A stretch of DNA of 17,700 bases, taken from positions 1-17,700 of the forward strand of contig CALAGJ010000065.1 of the NCBI GenBank assembly GCA_937892395.1. The letters run 5' to 3'. Position numbers and translations under genes: made by a program. The notes under the pieces were generated by a model. That model did not search any database, was not told where the DNA came from, and was given only the letters and a program-made list of their open reading frames with translations. This stretch comes from an uncultured Parafilimonas sp. (GTDB lineage Bacteria > Bacteroidota > Bacteroidia > Chitinophagales > Chitinophagaceae). Position 1 is the first letter of the stretch. The number at the start of each line of letters is the position of its first letter. Positions 14,720 to 17,700 of this stretch are shown here, one piece after another.

Positions 14720-15859
14720 TCAACGGCCCTCTCCTGATGGGCCGTTGTTTTTAATACTTTTTTGCAACAACTTATATAGCTTACCCGGCATACTTGAAAC
14801 CACACTCATCAATTCCAAATTGAGTATAGCAGCTGCTATACTACTACCTGTCATATCTAGTTTTGAAAATAGTTCATCTATATGCACCAGCTCTTTTTCC
14901 TGCAGCAGCAATACAATCTTTTTTTCATCATCTGATAAATCAGGAAATAGACTTCTTTGTTGTATTGCAATTTTTGGCTTTTGTTTCCAACCCATCGCTT
15001 CCATTAGTTGTTTGCCATCTGTTATCAGGCTTGCTTTATTCAGTCTGATGAGGTAGTTGCAACCGCCACTCTTTGTATCAGTAATTCGGCCCGGTATGGC
15101 AAACACATCTCTATTGTATGTGTTGGCTATTTCTGCGGTAATCATACTGCCACCTTTAATGGCAGTTTCTATTACAAGGGTAGCATCTGACATGCCGGCT
15201 ACAATTCTGTTTCTTCTGGGAAAATTATGCTTATCCGGTTTTTCGGTACTGGCAAATTCTGTAAGCAAACCACCATGCTGTACTATATCTTTAGCCATAG
15301 TTTTATGTTGTGCAGGATAAATCGTATGTAAGCCATGTGCCAATACAGCTATAGTTGGCAATCCTTCCTGTAGGGCGGCTTTATGTGCGGTAGCATCAAT
15401 TCCAAGTGCTAACCCACTTATGATGGTAGCTTGTACATCTTTTAAATCTGCTACAATACGCTCTGTAACCTGCCTACCATAATCAGTTTGGCTTCTCGTA
15501 CCAATAATGCTCACCGCAGACTTTGTATTGAGATCTGCTTTGCCTTTGTAATATAAAAGTATTGGCGCATCATAGCAGTTGAGTAGCCGCTTTGGATAAC
15601 GATTATCCTGAAACCAAAGGGGTGTTATTCCATATTTTTCAATAAACTTTAGTTCTTTTTCAGCTGCTTTAAAATCTGTGAAATCTTTAATACTCTTAGC
15701 CCTTATCTCTCCAATATTGGCTAACTGACTTAGACTCTGCTTTTTTGCAGAAAATACGGATGAAGCACCGCCAAAATAATCCACTAACATACGTGCCTGC
15801 ACAGGACCTATTTGTGGTGTCATAGTGAGTGCCACTTGGTAAAGTAGTTCATCGTCCAT
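14720..15859 (-). CDS. dprA: DNA-processing protein DprA (Smf)
   Basis: A 379-residue cytoplasmic protein that loads RecA on incoming single-stranded DNA during natural transformation. An N-terminal helix-hairpin-helix region (about 12-60) is followed by the Rossmann-like DprA core. Visible motifs are SIIGTRSQTDYGR (117-129), SGLALGIDATAH (148-159), FPRRNRIVAG (213-222), ETAIKGGSMITAEIA (231-245) and VFAIPG (252-257). A C-terminal winged-helix domain (about 310-366) ends in SMPGKLYKLL. The last 13 or so residues (SIKNNGPSGEGR) are an extra tail whose codons overlap the terminator hairpin of the convergent gene. TAAGTTTG (complement of 15864-15871) matches the -7 consensus only 4 bases before the ATG, which would give a near-leaderless mRNA, but no -33 element sits at the right spacing. 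Confidence 0.94.
   Translation of the reverse strand: MDDELLYQVALTMTPQIGPVQARMLVDYFGGASSVFSAKKQSLSQLANIGEIRAKSIKDFTDFKAAEKELKFIEKYGITPLWFQDNRYPKRLLNCYDAPILLYYKGKADLNTKSAVSIIGTRSQTDYGRQVTERIVADLKDVQATIISGLALGIDATAHKAALQEGLPTIAVLAHGLHTIYPAQHKTMAKDIVQHGGLLTEFASTEKPDKHNFPRRNRIVAGMSDATLVIETAIKGGSMITAEIANTYNRDVFAIPGRITDTKSGGCNYLIRLNKASLITDGKQLMEAMGWKQKPKIAIQQRSLFPDLSDDEKKIVLLLQEKELVHIDELFSKLDMTGSSIAAAILNLELMSVVSSMPGKLYKLLQKSIKNNGPSGEGR
14721..14752 (+). terminator. Rho-independent terminator of the DUF4097-type gene
   Basis: A 9-bp perfect stem, CAACGGCCC (14721-14729) and GGGCCGTTG (14739-14747), has a 9-base loop and is followed by TTTTT on the plus strand. It lies 53 bases after the stop codon. 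On the minus strand no T run follows. The hairpin overlaps the last codons of the convergent dprA. Confidence 0.85.
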
Positions 15860-16069
15860 CCTACAAACTTATAGATGAATCTTACAACTAACATACATTT
15901 TTTTTAATCTCTTGAGGTAATGATATGCAAGTTTGTTTATTTTCAAGAATAGCAGAGATAATTGGTATGATTACATCATCTTGCATATCATTTTGTAGCA
16001 TGCATGTAGGGCTTTATAAATGCTGATAACCATACTTGTAAACAGCAAAGGATAGTAATTGGGCTGCAC

Positions 16070-16105
16070 AAAAAATGGAAACGCAGGATTAATATCCCTG
16101 CGTTT
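16070..16105 (-). terminator. Rho-independent terminator of the SIMPL-domain gene
   Basis: A 9-bp perfect inverted repeat, AAACGCAGG (16079-16087) and CCTGCGTTT (16097-16105), with a 9-base AT-rich loop. On the minus strand it is followed by CCATTTTTT (16078 down to 16070), 28 bases after the stop of the SIMPL gene. The remaining gap up to dprA (15860-16069) shows no gene I can support. Confidence 0.75.
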
Positions 16106-16132
16106 TATAAAAAGGATTAGGGTTGAAAAAAA

Positions 16133-16849
16133 CTAAAGTAACTCAAACACCACATTAACCTCAAACTGTAGTTTGATTTTTTTAAAATCAACATTCATGG
16201 CTTCTTCAGATACTGCTTGATCCATGTTTTGATTCACTGCTTTATTGGCGTAGAGCACTGTCTGAGGATACACATTTACTTCAGAAGGATCATTGATAGT
16301 GATGGCATGACCAATTTTTTCATCAATGGCTTCAGTCAAATAAATTGCTTTATTTTTTGCTGCTTTGATGGCTTCTATTTTCAATTGTTTTTTGTAAGTC
16401 TCCATCTGGCTATGCCAAACTTTTGTAATATAAAAATTCTCTGTGGCTTCGTCATCCAATTTATCTGCCAATTCATTCATTTTTTCTACACTATTAAATT
16501 TTACCTGATAGGTAATATTGGCTTTCATATCAGGGTTTTCTTTTCTACGTTTTTTTATCCACCAGTTGCCGGAAGAGCTGCCTTCAAAACTTGCAATGCT
16601 TACATCTTCATCTTTTAAGCCAATGGACTTACAGGAAAGCAGAAAAGCAGTACGTATAGATGTTAAATCAATTTTGTCACCATTCTTTTTATTGTATTCA
16701 CGGAGTGAAATATGTACAAAAATTTCATCTGGTGTTACTTCCATTTGTGCTGAACCATTTACATTGATGGTGCGCTGTGTTGGGTATTGCTGCGCAAAAG
16801 ATTGGGCCACAAAAACACATAATAGACAAACTGTAATAAGCTTTTTCAT
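16133..16849 (-). CDS. secreted SIMPL domain (DUF541) protein
   Basis: A 238-residue protein with a signal peptide (MKKLITVCLLCVFVAQSFAQ). The mature part fits the SIMPL/DUF541 family: it starts with a strand carrying RTINVNGSAQMEVTPDEIFVHISLRE, matching the family hallmark of G-x-A-x-x-x-V-x-P-D. Next come the central ITYQVKFNSVEKMNELADKLDD strand-helix and the conserved KQLKIEAIKAAKNKAIYLTEAI helix, followed by a C-terminal strand (FKKIKLQFEVNVVFEL). Family members are periplasmic or outer-membrane-associated, some forming oligomeric channels or stress-related assemblies (for example E. coli YggE, linked to oxidative stress). The role here is unknown. It is transcribed alone, with its own terminator, and is separated from dprA by 273 bases. 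Confidence 0.88.
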   Translation of the reverse strand: MKKLITVCLLCVFVAQSFAQQYPTQRTINVNGSAQMEVTPDEIFVHISLREYNKKNGDKIDLTSIRTAFLLSCKSIGLKDEDVSIASFEGSSSGNWWIKKRRKENPDMKANITYQVKFNSVEKMNELADKLDDEATENFYITKVWHSQMETYKKQLKIEAIKAAKNKAIYLTEAIDEKIGHAITINDPSEVNVYPQTVLYANKAVNQNMDQAVSEEAMNVDFKKIKLQFEVNVVFELL

Positions 16850-17028
16850 TTTATAAATTTTTTATACGGATGCATTGGTAAAAGCAGATACATAAATTGT
16901 TGGGCAGATAAAGTTTTTATTAACAAATGGATGAACACATCATGATGGGGATTAAAAATATCTATTTCGTTTATATGTTAGCCCGAAAGATTAAACAAGC
17001 CGTAGTGATTCATTACTATTTCCTAAAA

Positions 17029-17036
17029 TAGTTTTG
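17029..17036 (+). promoter_or_regulatory. possible -7 promoter element before the broken gene
   Basis: TAGTTTTG fits TAnnTTTG exactly and lies 49 bases before the ATG at 17086. No TTG is found 17-20 bases upstream, so this is a partial match only. The rest of the stretch from 16850 to 17085 shows no gene. Confidence 0.25.
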
Positions 17037-17085
17037 TCTGATTGATCATACTAGCTTTACTTTTAACTTCACCATAAATCATTGT

Positions 17086-17700
17086 ATGAAAAAAATATTT
17101 TCTTCTGGTAGGCGATACTCAACAAAACCACGGTTGCCGATATTGTAATGAATAACCGTACCTATTTTGAAGATTGTGTCAATAACTGATTTCCGGTCAG
17201 ATATGGAAATGCAGAAAAATAATAAAATTGTTTTTGGTGCCACACTTAGTGATGTAAAAATGAACCTCACCATTTATGCTGCCATTGTTTATCGTTTTAA
17301 AGAAGATGGAACCAAGAATACCAGTTTTGCCAATGGCGGCGAATACAGATATGATTTTAGTTATCAGTTCTTTTCACGCTATCTCCGTCTTCTCAATGGT
17401 GACCCAGCCAACCTATCCTGAACCGTACGCATACGCCGCTGGATATGTAATTATATTCTGCATTTTACGGAAACCAACCCAATGTCTCCACAGTTTATTA
17501 TGTGATTGACAAACATGTAAACGGCGGTATGCATCAAATGGCAAAACTACCCCTTAAAAATAGTTGTGTCTATAGTTTCAACTTACCCGTTGCAGATCAA
17601 GCTAAAACCCATATCGTATCAGCCATGCAAAGCAATGGGGAGATTGTTAGTAGTTTTCAGATAAAGGAAGCAGCTATAGTTACCAAAAAAGTATTAAAAT
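17086..17700 (+). pseudogene. frame-broken remnant of a delta-60-repeat-like secreted protein, continuing beyond the window
   Basis: Coding-like sequence is spread over different frames with stops between. ATG at 17086 opens MKKIFSSG but stops at 17146-17151 (TAA TGA). The same frame reopens at 17152 and contains MEMQKNNKIVFGATLSD and, a few residues later, YRFKEDGTKNTSFANGGEY. That pairing of Q-x-x-x-KIV-x-G with R-x-x-x-DGT-x-x-x-SF-x-x-GG is the pattern of delta-60 repeats (IALQxDGKIVVAG, RYNxDGxLDxSFGxxG). This frame stops at 17419-17421. Further coding-like sequence follows in another frame from 17451 to the window end (YYVIDKHVNGGMHQMAKLPL and onward), open at the edge. At least one frameshift lies between 17350 and 17450, and probably another before 17152. 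Sequencing error is an alternative to true decay. Confidence 0.45.

Overview
The window comes from an AT-rich member of the Bacteroidota, most likely a Chitinophagia/Chitinophagaceae-type organism. Signs of this are the hpf–tRNA-Thr(TGT)–tRNA-Tyr(GTA) linkage, a NagB deaminase fused to a PIG-L deacetylase, the DUF4292 lipoprotein/EnvC-like pair next to dut, a DUF2911 protein, promoters of the TAnnTTTG type, and an almost complete lack of Shine-Dalgarno sequences. Most of the window is conserved chromosomal housekeeping sequence. I see no CRISPR array, insertion sequence, toxin-antitoxin pair, phage module or defence island, and no convincing undescribed system.

Layout. (1) 1-515 (+): the 3' part of a Gly/Tyr-rich surface or fibre-like protein, whose frame runs head-on into the 3' end of an antisense tRNA-Tyr. 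(2) 419-1360 (-): hpf with its own terminator, a small lipoprotein, a strong promoter, then tRNA-Thr and tRNA-Tyr. (3) 1567-7079 (-): UbiA-type prenyltransferase, membrane-anchored alpha/beta hydrolase, NagB–PIG-L fusion and secreted GH20 hexosaminidase. The last two form an amino-sugar salvage pair. (4) 7345-11134 (-): a tight five-gene operon of DUF2911 protein, ispF, dut, DUF4292 lipoprotein and EnvC-like murein hydrolase activator. (5) 11405-14667 (+): DEDDh exonuclease, NhaD-type Na+/H+ antiporter and a DUF4097-type secreted beta-solenoid with exact 18-residue repeats, closed by a clear terminator. (6) 14720-16849 (-): dprA and a secreted SIMPL/DUF541 protein with its own terminator. (7) 17086-17700 (+): a frame-broken remnant that looks like a delta-60-repeat protein and continues past the window.

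How the genes fit together: GH20 releases GlcNAc from chitin-type or murein-derived glycans outside the cytoplasm. The NagB–PIG-L protein then converts the phosphorylated, deacetylated sugar to fructose-6-phosphate. The dut/ispF operon joins nucleotide-pool hygiene, isoprenoid precursor synthesis and envelope maintenance (DUF4292, EnvC). The most unusual places are the two ends: a synteny break exactly at the tRNA-Tyr 3' end on the left, and a decayed gene on the right.
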